Positions 11,520-22,390 of a stretch of DNA of 64,000 bases are shown one piece after another. Both the position numbers and the translations under genes were made by a program. This DNA is from Hydractinia symbiolongicarpus. Lineage: Eukaryota; Cnidaria; Hydrozoa; Anthoathecata; Hydractiniidae. Location: NCBI RefSeq assembly GCF_029227915.1, contig NC_079876.1, forward strand, positions 17,856,001 through 17,920,000, given 5' to 3'. The first letter of the stretch is position 1; every line of letters starts with the position of its first letter. The notes under the pieces were generated by a model. That model was given only the letters and a program-made list of their open reading frames with translations, did no database searches and had not been told where the DNA came from.

Positions 11520-13620
11520 TTGAGTTTAAAGATTGTTTCTTGTGTTTATCTTTAAGAAAGAGGTTTGTGCTAATTTTTTGCATTTTATGAGTTCATACTT
11601 TTCTTGCTAATCTTCGGTAATATTTTCTTGGATCATTTTAATAGATATGATATTTTTATACGAACTTTTATTTTATCGTGTTGTTTAAATAGATTATTCG
11701 AAAAGTCGATTATAAATTACGTGTGATGTTACTAATAATTAACATTTGTTTTTATGGCTGTTAGTATATCAAGCAGTTTAAATATTAACTTATAGATATT
11801 AAACTCATTAATCCGAACAAATCTGTAGAAGCTTTGGAGGTTAGGGAGACAATACTATATCTGTCTCGGCCATTTCTAGTGTTTTTGTAAAAACATCTGA
11901 TTTTATTTATTTCTAGAACAAAGAAGAATAAAATATTTTGAATATAGAAAAATATTAAATTTATTAAGATAGAAGGATATACTTGACCGTAAACAAAAAA
12001 TCTTGACCTTGCTGGTTATTTTGTTATAATTCAGTGTGCTAGCTTATCTAAGAATGATAATTTAATAGATTAAAATGAGGAAAACAATAGAATAAAAATC
12101 AATTTGCAGCATTTCTTTATGATATTATGCATGTGATAAAACATTTATAAGAAATATATATTTGTATTGATTGTGTAGAGCGTAAAAGCTTTTTTTATCT
12201 CTTAAAACGTTTCGTTCATAGCCAGGTTCTCTTTATTGTAAAGAACAGCGGTCTAGGAAAAAATATTTTCTTCATACGTATAAAAAAGAAAAACAAATTT
12301 TATTATGGCTGACGTTGTTAGTGGCTGGATAGCTTTTTTAAAAGTAGTCTTGAATTTAGTCTTGCGAGAAAACTTGTATTTTATTTCTTCACCTTATTTA
12401 TTATTTATTAGGTTAAATGCAAATAAGTTCTGTTTCTAATGGTTTTCCTAGACATATTTCTCCATTAGATACCTTTTTCTCTAACTTCTTAATTGGAAAT
12501 ACCGTGTTGTTTTGTGTTCATCTTTGACGAAAAGATAAAAGGCTCAATGCTTCCATACCTTTTTATGCAAATTTTAAGTAATATTATCTTAGATCTTTCT
12601 TAACCATGTTAATGTTTTTACACGTACTCGTTCATCATGTTGTGTATTTATTTAGACTATTGTTACACGAAGAAATCCTTTAGGGATTAGTGTTGTATAA
12701 ATAGATTATTGTTTCTCTGAAAAAGTCAATTACGAATTACTATGTGATCGTTAAGTTAAACATAATTAATTGAAGTTTGTTTATATCCCTGTTAGTATAT
12801 CATGTAGCTTATAAAAGGCATAGTTATTAGACTTATTAACTTGGACAAATATAACTCACAATAAAATTTGATAACAAACTATTTAATGAGACATCTTTAC
12901 AGTATTCAGGAACTGTCATGACAATAAGATATTTGTCTTGCCAATCCCTGACGTTTTTGCTAGATTTTACATCGGATAGCAGTTGTGTCATTAAAGCACT
13001 TGTCGATTTCTAGAACAAAAAGCGGATAAAATATTTGGAATATAGAAAATATTTTAAAATAGTAAGATTGTAAATTAAGTCTCAAACTTGTCTCTAAACA
13101 AAGAAGAAATAATATAGAGCAAAAAATAAAGAAAGGAAAAAAATAATAATTAGAAGAAAGAAACAAAAACCTGTGATTTTTCTTTGTAACATTTGCTTAT
13201 GAAATTACGTATGTTATAAAACATTTATAAGAAATATATATGGCTATATTGCTATATTAATTGCGTTGAGCGTACAAACTACATTTATTTCTTAATACAT
13301 GCTCGTACATAGCTAGGTTCTGTAATCTATTCTTCATTTATAAGAAAAGAAAAAACTCTTTATGGCTGGTGTTGTTAGTGGCTTGATGTGCATAGCTTTT
13401 CGAAATGTAGTTTTGAATATTATGGCTGAAATTGTCGGTTACTAGATAGTGTTTTGATTTTCAGAATGTAATGGCAAGAAAATTTCATTTCAGGTTTGAG
13501 AATTAAGTTTCTTTGGCATCATTTATTTTTTTAGGTTTAGTTTAAATACTGTGCATAGGTTATGGGACTAATGGTATTCGTAGACATAAATCTCCCTCTT
13601 TGCTAACCTTATTGAAATAA
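11520..13620. repeat. diverged ~1.05-kb tandem segmental duplication
   Basis: Many landmarks occur twice in the same order: 'ttagtatatca' (11761, 12792), 'ttctagaaca' (11911, 13008), 'acatttataagaaatatata' (12141, 13221), 'ttatggctg' (12303, 13360), then 'ctagacata'-like and 'gtagacata' near 12450 and 13580. Offsets drift from 1031 to 1097, so small indels separate the copies. Neither copy carries a supportable ORF. The second copy ends about 200 bp upstream of the KCTD-type gene, so the duplicated unit may include that gene's upstream region. No transposon ends were seen. Confidence 0.75.
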
Positions 13621-13823
13621 CGTTACTAGCTACCAAAACATTTATAACATTTGAAAATAGAGGAAGGCCTTATGATGCGAATTGTTAGGCTGTACTTGAT
13701 TCAATGTATTTCAAAAATGATTGTGGATGCATAATTGTATGTTGTTCTTCCGTCTGTGTAGAAACATTATATAGACATATAACAATTTACCAGGTCTTCA
13801 TATAAGCGATAGGTGAAATTGAG

Positions 13824-14504
13824 ATGGCAAACGAGATCATAAAACTTAACGTTGGAGGTGAAATATACACAACAACGCGATGCACATTAACAAAATATCC
13901 ACAATCCATGCTTGGGGCGATGTTTACAAATTCAATGTCAATACACCAAGATGAACATGGCGCATATTTTATCGATCGCGATAAGAAAGTCTTCAAATAC
14001 ATCCTGCAATTTTTACGATGTGGCAAACTTATTCTTCCCAGTAACTTTAAAAACCTGGATTTGTTAAAAACAGAAGCTGATTTTTACCAAGTTCAACCGT
14101 TAATAAAAGCTGTGGATGAATTTGCGACAGAGAAAACAGAAACATGTCAAATGGTAGAAACTAGGCAAAGAGGTTTGCTGCTGTTTTCTGCATCTGGACA
14201 TTCTCTCTGTGGACAGTATTTGAATCATAATTGCGTTTACATACAAGATGCTTCATTTACTTACCAATCCAATGCCATACAATTCTCATCTAAAACCATA
14301 CAGTTTATGGATTTCAAAAACTATTTAGCATGTAGTAAAACGTGGAAGTTAGTTCAGACGAACAGTTTAAACGAAGCAAATGCTAGGGCATACATGTTGT
14401 CGTTGGGTATTTCCTACAAGGAAGTATTCCGTAATGATATTACATACAGCAATGTTGCTGTAGAAGAGTGGAGACGTATTGATGGAGCTACTATCGGTGT
14501 TTAA
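13824..14504 (+). CDS. KCTD-type protein with T1/BTB domain
   Basis: An intronless 226-residue protein. Residues 5-100 form a potassium-channel-tetramerisation (T1) BTB domain: LNVGG at 8-12, FIDRD at 49-53 with VFKYILQFLR following, and LLKTEADFYQVQPLI at 80-94, the usual helix-loop of KCTD proteins. KCTD proteins form oligomers and commonly serve as cullin-3 substrate adaptors or modulators of G-protein signalling in the cytosol; which applies here cannot be told. The C-terminal half (110-226) has no domain I recognise but keeps the size of KCTD6/21-like members (about 230-260 residues). There are no membrane segments, so it is not a channel subunit. The ATG is the only one that includes the full T1 start, with an in-frame opening context 'gagATGGC'. 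It is flanked upstream by the ~1-kb duplicated segment. Confidence 0.85.
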   Translation: MANEIIKLNVGGEIYTTTRCTLTKYPQSMLGAMFTNSMSIHQDEHGAYFIDRDKKVFKYILQFLRCGKLILPSNFKNLDLLKTEADFYQVQPLIKAVDEFATEKTETCQMVETRQRGLLLFSASGHSLCGQYLNHNCVYIQDASFTYQSNAIQFSSKTIQFMDFKNYLACSKTWKLVQTNSLNEANARAYMLSLGISYKEVFRNDITYSNVAVEEWRRIDGATIGV

Positions 14505-15707
14505 ATTTTACTTCATTTATATTGAAGCAGTTTTATTCATACTAAAACACTCATTCAGCATTTTCCTTGGTCATTGCAACCACTTTCCTTTAATAAGTAC
14601 TTCGCCTGCTTTCTAAGAGACGGTTATCGAACGAAATTTGATAACGGTACGCATGTTGTAAAGTTTTATAAAAGAAATTATTTAAAAGAATTATTAATTG
14701 TGTATATAAAGTTATATGGCAGGTTTTAAAAAAGACTGTAAAAGACTTGATGCAGAATAATTTATAGCTAGGAATACCTTTCTTCTGTATGATTGTTTCA
14801 TAAAGAATGTAATAAGATGGCTGTATTGTTCCGTTCAGTGCACGATGCACTCAATTGTCAAATTTGTAGGGATAAGATTAGGTTGAAAACTCCGCACGTT
14901 ATAAATCGTAGACGTATGCCAATAACACTAATTTCGAAAAAACAAATTCTCTTAAAAGAATATGCCCTTTCCAACTAAGTTTACCTTTACAGCCTAAAGA
15001 GAGATGCTAAGCAAGGCTTTTAAAAGGAGTAGAGATCTTTGAGAATAAGTACTAGTTATCGTACTGTGCCAAGTGCAAGTATCTGCGAAGGTTAAGGAAC
15101 AAGAAACATATAAAACATGTTAAAAGTTTTCTGTGCGAAAACTAGTTTATTATTAGCGCGAAAATGTTATTCTAGTTAGCAATTTGTAAATGAAATCTTA
15201 GTAACATTCGAAAGCGTTGTTCGAAAAGTCAGAGAAAAGAACATACGTTTTTTTCGTAACAAAACGACACACCATGAAGTGTGACACATTTCGAGGAGCT
15301 TTTTTAATTTCAGTTTAACGTTTCTCGTGACAATGTGGAATTATATATTAACCATAAAGAATTACTAAAATTTTATTTATTTTCTTTGATTGACTGTTTA
15401 ACCTTGGAGTTTAATGATACAGAAACTTTTCCTTCCATTGAATGTTTTACATGAAAATATAAAACAAACACTTTGCTGACTATTTGGTAAAAATTTAAAC
15501 TCCACCACTCCCCGCCATTATGAAAGCCTTGTCCATTTTTTACACTTTGAGTATTAAAAATTGTCCGCGGCTATTTTTAACGAATCACATTCGTGATATT
15601 TATTGGTGCTATTACGGAAAAAAATATACTTTTCAGTTTCTCTACTTTTTCTTCGGAAAATGTAGCAACTTGGAAGTATACTTAAAAGAAACCTGACTAC
15701 ATCGAAA
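14505..15707. other. intergenic stretch before the Penelope-like element
   Basis: No supportable gene; open frames here (14590-14850 on -, 14793-14978 on +) lack any domain. The segment near 15505-15540 ('ccgccattatgaaagcc') resembles 975-1000 ('ccactatgaaaggcatgac'), suggesting scattered copies of an old repeat. Confidence 0.4.
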
Positions 15708-15791
15708 AATGCAACGAACACATCACAACGGGCCTTACAAACTTCTCAAGAAGGATCCTACAGAAGTCATCAAACGAGAAGGAATATCTTA

Positions 15792-16502
15792 ATGGAGTTG
15801 AAGAGAAAAGAATACATCGACGATAAGCAGTGTTACCGACTGAAACCTTGTGAAGGACCACTACCACGATTTTACGGACTACCAAAAATTCATAAACAGG
15901 CAAATCCAATTCGACCAATAGTCTCCTGCACTGGAACACCGTTATACGACCTATCAAAATTCGTTGCTTCTATCCTCACAGCAAGTGACCACAGCAAAAA
16001 CTCAAAAGAATTTTCGGAATACATCAGAGAAATAAAGATAGCAAACGACGAACGCATGGTATCATTTGATGTCACATCACTCTACACAAATGTTCCCAAA
16101 ACAGACACCTTAAACATCATTAAAGACCTTATCGAAAACGATGCTGCATTCGTTAAAAAGACGAAGATTCCAGTACCGGATTTTCTGCGTTTGGTCGAAC
16201 TTGTTCTAACCAAAACATGGTATCTGTTTAATAAGAACTTCTGCACTCAAACAGACGGAGTTGCCATGGGAGGCCCTGCCTCATCAGTAGTCGCAGAAAT
16301 ATACATGCAGGCACACGAGACAACAGCATTAGTCACATCAGACAGACGTCCAAAGGTTTGGAAAAGATTTGTTGACGACGTATTCGCGATAATCAAAAGA
16401 TGTCATCTAGAAGAGTTCCATGAACACATCAACGCCCTACATCGGCAAATCAAATTCACTGTTGAGCTTGAACACGATGGAACTTTCAGAATAGAACTTT
16501 AA
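15792..16502 (+). pseudogene. PLE reverse transcriptase fragment
   Basis: A 236-residue open stretch of a Penelope-like reverse transcriptase, which would synthesise cDNA by target-primed reverse transcription. Visible motifs: PRFYGLPKIHK (25-35, a PLE hallmark), PIRPIVS at 39-45, SFDVTSLYTNVP (91-102, first catalytic Asp), QTDGVAMGGPASSVVAEIYM (153-172) and the catalytic FVDD at 193-196. The frame runs into the inserted segment at 16480, so its last residues are not RT. The RT frame resumes after the insert at about 16686 with IAFLDTLVKHKNGS before hitting a stop near 16750. The first codon is not a real start: the domain is 5'-truncated and frameshifted. Confidence 0.9.
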
Positions 16503-16685
16503 GCATATTTTCATTGCGTTTGAAAAGAAATTCTTTTCCTGCGGTTGTTCGAACGTTTATACTGTCGGAAGACATGGTTTCTACATACATAAACATGTAT
16601 TTTATTATTCATCTTAATGCCAATGTTTTTGTGATTTAGATCTACTTTGGCTATATATCACTTCAGTTCTTTTGTTTTTACCAGG
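16480..16685 (+). repeat. 206-bp insert splitting the PLE RT
   Basis: The segment from GAACTTTCAGAATAG to TTTTTACCAGG interrupts the RT between codons for the conserved D-G and S-I-A-F-L-D. Removing it restores the RT frame exactly. The same 206-bp segment occurs at 18068-18273 with equal length and roughly nine substitutions. Its right end (pyrimidine-rich, then ACCAG|G) looks like a splice acceptor, but its left end has no GT donor and there are no terminal inverted repeats. A GGA on both sides could be a 3-bp target duplication. Confidence 0.75.
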
Positions 16686-16956
16686 AAGTATCGCTTTCCT
16701 GGACACTTTGGTCAAACACAAGAATGGTTCCATTTCAGTTTCAGTGTAACCTAAACCAAAACACACTGATTAGTACCTTAACTTCTAATCAAACCATCAG
16801 AAATCTTGCAAAGAAAGTGTCATATCTTCATTACTGAATCGTGCCAACAGCGTAGTCAGTGACAAACAGGAGAGGAAAGAAGAAATTTGACGTGTAAGAA
16901 ATGCATTAATCGCAAATGGATGCAGTCATAAAGTCATCACGCAAGTAGAAAATAAA

Positions 16957-17478
16957 ATGAAAAGAAGAAGCAACGGAGACAACAAGGAAACATCAGAGGA
17001 ATTCATTGCATCAGCATTCTTACCCTTCGTACCAGGTACCAGCGAGATCTTTCGTCGAGTTTTAATGCAACACAAGATCAAATGCATTCTTAACTCTAAA
17101 GACACCCTAAGAAGCACTTTGTCTAAACCAAAAGACAAAATAAACCTAGAAGAACAAAGCAATGTTGCTTACGAAATCCCGTGTAAAGATTGTGATGCAG
17201 TGTATATAGGCGAAACAAAAAGAAAGTTTAAGCAACGAGGACAAGAACATATGCACACAATGAGAAACGGAAATGTGAAGAAAAACGAAATTGCGTACCA
17301 CATCTGGAGCAGAAGTCATCAGTTTAATTGGGATGAGAAGAAAATAATTGACAACGAATCCAGAAAAACGAGCAGGAAGATTAAAGAAACTATTAACAGT
17401 GTAGAACGTAACAAACACATAAATAGCATCTCGTATCAACTTCCTGAGATTTTGTTACCAGACCTACAGAAGAAGTAG
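16957..17478 (+). pseudogene. PLE GIY-YIG endonuclease domain
   Basis: A 173-residue open stretch in the position of the PLE endonuclease, which nicks target DNA to prime reverse transcription. The GIY-YIG core is visible as AYEIPC (71-76) and VYIGET (82-87), followed by the R-x2-EH helix (R94, E97, H98). The C76-x2-C79 pair and the later His residues agree with the extra zinc-knuckle residues of PLE endonucleases. The C-terminal INSVERNKHINSIS (146-159) matches the usual end of the family. The frame ends at a natural-looking stop at 17478. The upstream linker to the RT has stops, so this is part of a dead element even though the endonuclease itself is intact. Confidence 0.85.
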
Positions 17479-17604
17479 TTACCTAAATCTAGGTCCGAAA
17501 ATGTTAATTACCGTAATTATTTGTAATTATCAGCTCGTGTCTGATTGGTTAATTTTTATGAATTTCGATCCTCTGCAATTATAGAAATACATGCTCAACA
17601 TCAT

Positions 17605-17650
17605 TTTACTTTCTCCGATGATGGGAGAAGGATCTCCCGAAACGTCGCCT
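17605..17650 (+). ncRNA. hammerhead-ribozyme-like motif of the PLE 3' end
   Basis: About 130 bp after the endonuclease stop, the sequence reads CCGATGA, then a stem II with arms GGGAG / CTCCC and loop AAGGAT, then GAAACGTCG. PLEs are known to carry type I hammerhead motifs in their pseudo-LTRs, with core CUGAUGA and GAAA. Here the first core box has C instead of U (CCGATGA), so cleavage is doubtful. Stems I and III are not clearly drawn from this sequence. Confidence 0.55.
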
Positions 17651-18067
17651 ACTAAACTATCATGTTTAAGAAATGATAAATTTTCCATAGTAATATGAAT
17701 ACTGAACAGACAAACCGAAATAATATCTTCAATAAGATCAATTTATACTGGACCAACAGTCTCTAAAAAGGAAGTATGCTACAAAATATAGAAGCAATAC
17801 CTTTAAAAAGTTTTGTCAAGGCAATATAGTAGCCATAAAAATAAAGACTTAGCAAAAGTACAGCTAACAAAACTCACTATTTCTTCAAACAGAAATAAAA
17901 AAAAAATCCACCAAACACACCACTACTGAATCATCATTAACTATCTCTTCAAGAAAACAAGTTTAATATGATCTCTCTACATTTTCTTCGTTTATTTCTG
18001 TTTAACTTCGACAATTGCTCGTTTAATTTCACAACAAACACAAACACTCCACCAACGACAAATGTCA

Positions 18068-18273
18068 GAACTTTCAGAATAGAACTATAAGCATATTTTC
18101 ATTACGTTTGAAAAGAAATTCTTTTTCTACGGTTGTTCGAACGTTTATACTGTCGCAAGACATGGTTTCTACATACATAAACATGTATTTTATTTTTCAT
18201 CTTAATGCCAATGTTTTTGTGATTTAGATCTACTTTGGGTATATATCACTTCAATTCTTTTGTTTTTACCAGG
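18068..18273 (+). repeat. second copy of the 206-bp segment
   Basis: Same length and about 96% identical to 16480-16685. Flanks are unrelated: 'aatgtca' on the left and 'ctaccaggttc' on the right, so this copy is not inside RT sequence. The preceding 17661-18067 is gene-free. Confidence 0.85.
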
Positions 18274-18390
18274 CTACCAGGTTCTAAATGGCCTATAAAC
18301 CATTTAGCCAGGCGCTACATGAGAAAACAGCAACCTCGGTTGTTTGCATGCATCTCACTGCGTTTGGTCTATGACGTCACAGCCTCAGTC

Positions 18391-18432
18391 GCTATTTCCC
18401 CGTAACACCCGGCTATTTCCCCGTAACACCCG
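18391..18432. repeat. 21-bp tandem duplication
   Basis: 'gctatttccccgtaacacccg' is present twice head to tail, next to a TGACGTCAC at about 18371-18380. Confidence 0.85.
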
Positions 18433-19416
18433 GTTTATAAGCTATTAATACTACACCTAAAGATCTCTAAGAAATCCTTATAATCGGAAAAATAAAAAAG
18501 ATACACTTGTTAGGATCATCCTTAGACCTTGAAACTTACAACACACCTTTATTTAATCAAGGAAAATCATACTGCTAGTTGTGGAAACGTGATTATTCTA
18601 TTATCCCGATTTTTCCGAATTTTACTGAAGAATCAGTAAATTTTGACCAATTTAAGCATCTTTCCATACAAATTATGAAAAAAAAATCAAAACATATGTT
18701 ACATAACTTTTATTTGGCTGTGAGAAACTTTAAACAGAATGTGAAAATTCACTTTATTTCACAAACCCAAAACTTTTGAAAGAAAAAAACACTGTGTTCT
18801 TTGAGGCTTGTTTTGTTCGATATCTTGGACCATTTCAGCTTTAGATTTCAGCACGTGATGAAGCTTGACAGACTTTCGTTTCTGTCTGTCAAAATGTTTG
18901 AAAGCGTTCTTTATATATTTCTGCCTACAGCAAAGCACAGTATAGAAATTCTAATTTGGTTCATGAATTTTACGAACAAAAAACGAAAATATGCTTTATT
19001 GACTTCAAAGTGTTTGACTAAAATAATAGTTGCGAACACTATATAGAGGGTATTAGTGTTAGTAGTTTGACAAAACTTTGATGATTTATTGATATTAGGT
19101 GTGTATTTAAGACAACTGTAAAGTTGGCTAACTAGCTATAGCCAAAAAACATATTGTTTTTTACCCCTCCAAAAAGTTTACATTCGATACTGTAAGGTCT
19201 GATTACCTAGTTTACTGAAACTCATAAAAAACATATAAGTTAGGTAATAATTATTTTGCTAAGAAATGGTACCCAACTTTTTATCCCAGCCAGATATTAC
19301 AGGTATGATGGTATTACCGGTTATGTACGCAGGGATGATGTGTTGCCGAGCAATGCATCGTAATTATTGCCACATTCCCCTGCTATGATGCTTTTACCTT
19401 TTCATTCAGTATACTT
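18433..19416. other. gene-poor stretch with one dispersed repeat
   Basis: No supportable gene. The segment at about 18695-18760 ('ataacttttatttggctgtg' onward) matches 62735-62795 at roughly 80% over some 55 bp, marking an unidentified dispersed repeat. Open frames 18579-18779 and 18801-19046 have no domain. Confidence 0.4.
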
Positions 19417-21764
19417 AGATGTTTATTACCTTAAAAGATGATTTTTGAATTATTGCTCAACTGTCACTTCATTTGCGAACTTTTAGTATAGCACGTACTT
19501 ACAAAATGGATGCTTATAAAATTCTTGCTAAAAATTGTAAAATATGCGGTGATGTATCACAAGATGAGAAAAGTTATTAAATCCCCTATGAAAAAGACAA
19601 TTGTAATTGATATCAACAAAAGTACAAACGACTTCTAAGCCGGTTATTTCAACTATCAAGATAATATCGTGCAACACCAGTTGGCATTGATCTAACGTAT
19701 TCTAGATTTATATTTTCCTGTGTAGACAGGCTAATAAGGTTAATTAACAAGTTATTTATTACCTTGCTAATTTTTTTATTATAATAACAAATAAATTTGA
19801 CGCCATTTGTTAAGTACAGTCTTACAAATTAAATCACATATTATCCCGGTCTTACTAGATTGTACAGCACTGAAGAGATAGTAAAAAGCGACTGCAGTGT
19901 AGAAAAGACCGTAAATTTTGTTTTGTACAATTTGAATTAGCCAAAGTTTTCAATGTTCACATCGAATTTAGGAGTTATTAGTTATTGCACCTATTTCGTC
20001 CGGTTCCTGACGTTACAGAACATTTGTGCTAAATTTGCAAGGGTAGCCATATGCAGGTATATTTATACAAACGCGAACGAATAAATGAATCAACCTTTAT
20101 TTAAAAAAGTTTCCCAACATGTCAATGAAGTCTTAAACCAAATTGACATGTACATGTTTGTTGTAAGCGCCGTGGAACATGTTTAAGGTATTGAGTAGGC
20201 TTTCTCGTAAGCATGATTATATGTACGCAATATTTTTTCATAACAGCTTAAACACTACGTAAGGTTTTAACATACACCTTATGCATAAAAAAGTGGGCAA
20301 ACAGTGACAGAAGGTTTTAATACTTTCTGCTGATTACAATTTTGAGCGTTTTTAACTGACCAAACTTTTTTACCGATCTCTTTTTTAACCCCAAAAGATG
20401 GTGACTTCAACAAAAATGAAATTCTTGTGATACTGAAAAGAAACAGACATCATCAAATAATTTAAAATAAAAAGAAAACGGCTACGAAAAAGACCTACAA
20501 AAATAGGTGGATATATTAGTTGTGCATTTTACTCTAAACTATCAAACGGAACTAATACTTTTCCTCTTTTTCTGCTTCATCTATACCATTAAAGCCACAT
20601 TCTGTCTCGTGCGCTTTCACAGCCATGCTAGGGAGACACGAAATTCAATTTACAGAGGACGGTGAACATGTGGAGTTCACGGGCTACCAACTAGTATTTT
20701 CTAATTGCATTACGAGTCCTTCGCAGTAACGTTTCCTAGTCAGGATCATAAAAATTGCCAACGTCTTTTTTTCTTTATTAACTTCTGCACCATCTCCCAT
20801 ATTATCGTGTGAGCCAATGATATCACTTTTAAGCATTTGTTTTATCATAGAGCACTTTTCAGAACGTGTGCAAAATTGGATTGGACGAGAAAGTGCCAAA
20901 GCACAAATAACGAGACTTAATATAGATCGTAATACTTTTTTTCTCTCAAAACATTATTCATTAGGTAAAGATGATCAATAATAATTTTTGATTTGCTTAA
21001 TTTTTGTATACACACATTAACCGGGTAGAGTGCGCGAGAATCCAATGTGCGTTAATTCGGGGTGCATCCACAAATTAAAATACCCACAATAACCCTGCCA
21101 TAACTCATGGCCCTGCTAGAATCTTGTTAGCTAGCTACACCTTTCACTTCTTGTTGTTAATCTTTTTATTCCGGTTTTACTCGTAAATTTTAAAGCTTTC
21201 GTTTGTTGCCTACCTATATTACATCGGTCATTGGTAGCTTAACCTCAAGGTTTAGCTGGATTAGCCTAAATTAATTCTTGTAATAACAGACTTTAAAATT
21301 TACGTTCTTATGCGCACTGCAGATAAAGGCTTTTAAGATCTATTCTGTTCTGTACAATCTGGTGTCACTGGGATAATATGTGGAGTTATTTGTTATCATA
21401 TTAAAATAAATAGCGACGTAATAAATAACTCGTTAATTAACCTTATTAGCCTGTCTACACAGGAAAATATAAATGCAGAATAAGTTGGGTCAATGCCAAC
21501 TGGTGTTGCACGATATTATCTTGCCTAGTCGAAATGACTGACTTAGAAGTTGTTTGTACTTTTGTTGACATCAATTACAAATGTCTTTTTCATGGGAGAT
21601 TTATCAACTTTTCTCATCTTGTGATACATCACGGCATATTTGACAATTTTTAGCTAGAATTTTATAAGCATCATTTTTTTAAGTACGTGCTATACTAAAA
21701 GTTTGAAAATGACGTGATAGTTGAGCAATAATTCAAAAATCAACTTATAAGTTATCAAACATCT
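19417..21764. repeat. long inverted repeat, ~500-bp arms
   Basis: Left arm 19417-19919 and right arm 21294-21764 are reverse complements with moderate divergence and small indels. Strong matches include 'cctgtgtagacaggctaata' (19720 region) against its complement near 21450-21475, 'tgatgtatcacaagatgag' on the left against its complement near 21620, and 'cacatattatccc' against its complement near 21370. The arms enclose about 1.37 kb of unrelated sequence with no recognisable transposase. The left arm contains a short open stretch beginning MDAYKILAKNCKIC with a CxxC pair; the right-arm copy keeps it with a premature stop. It may be a foldback element or an inverted duplication. Confidence 0.75.
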
Positions 21765-22390
21765 GATGTTACTTGGGCTTGGTGGCCAACATTTTGCACA
21801 AGTTAGCCGCAAATATGACAAGCAAGCATTGTGTAAGGTGGTTTATCAAAGAGCAAAGATAAAAAACTCTAAAGCTTTTAAAGGAAAGACGCACAACAAC
21901 AGTAGCGGAAGCTAAGGTTTAGTTGAAGTTAACAAGGGAACAATGATGCCTCTATAAAGTAACCGGGAGGCTATAAATTTATGTCAATTATTCCGACATC
22001 CGATAATTGAAGTATCGGAAATAAAAAGTATCTAGCTTTTACGTTTAATTACGTCTAATTGACACCCAAGTCACAACGTTGCGATTAAATAGCGTGACAC
22101 GTTGTTCTGTGTACCGTAGTCACGAAATAGCGTGCTATAGATAACCGAAAGTAAAACGATATTTTTTGCGTCACGTATTAAAAGTGATATTCGATAGAGG
22201 ATTTGTTTTAAAATTATTACAGAGTGCTAAAACTATATTTAAAAGGTTTCATTCATAAACCTAATTCTGGATGAAAGAAAGAAAATTTAACGAATTTTCT
22301 TGCGTTTAATTTTAACCTATTTTCGTTTTAAAATATATTTACAGGACTTTGTACAAAACTCGTTACACTACAAATTGTTCCACCCAACTG
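21765..22390. other. intergenic, no gene seen
   Basis: No reading frame with a recognisable domain and no repeat termini found. Confidence 0.4.

Larger units (their letters stand above)
15708..17660 (+). mobile_element. decayed Penelope-like retroelement (PLE)
   Basis: The order reverse transcriptase, GIY-YIG endonuclease, then a hammerhead-like 3' motif is the Penelope-like element layout. Homology begins upstream of the intact RT frame: another frame before 15792 reads GPYKLLKKDPTEVIK, ending in a stop at about 15790, so the 5' part is frameshifted. The N-terminal part of the RT and the 5' pseudo-LTR are missing. A 206-bp segment interrupts the RT, and stop codons interrupt the linker between RT and endonuclease (about 16750-16950). 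The copy is dead but recent enough to keep long open stretches. Insertion boundaries and target duplication could not be fixed. Confidence 0.85.

Noticed and set aside
16926-17439. Minus-strand ORFs over the PLE endonuclease
   Set aside because: Shadows of the plus-strand GIY-YIG frame.
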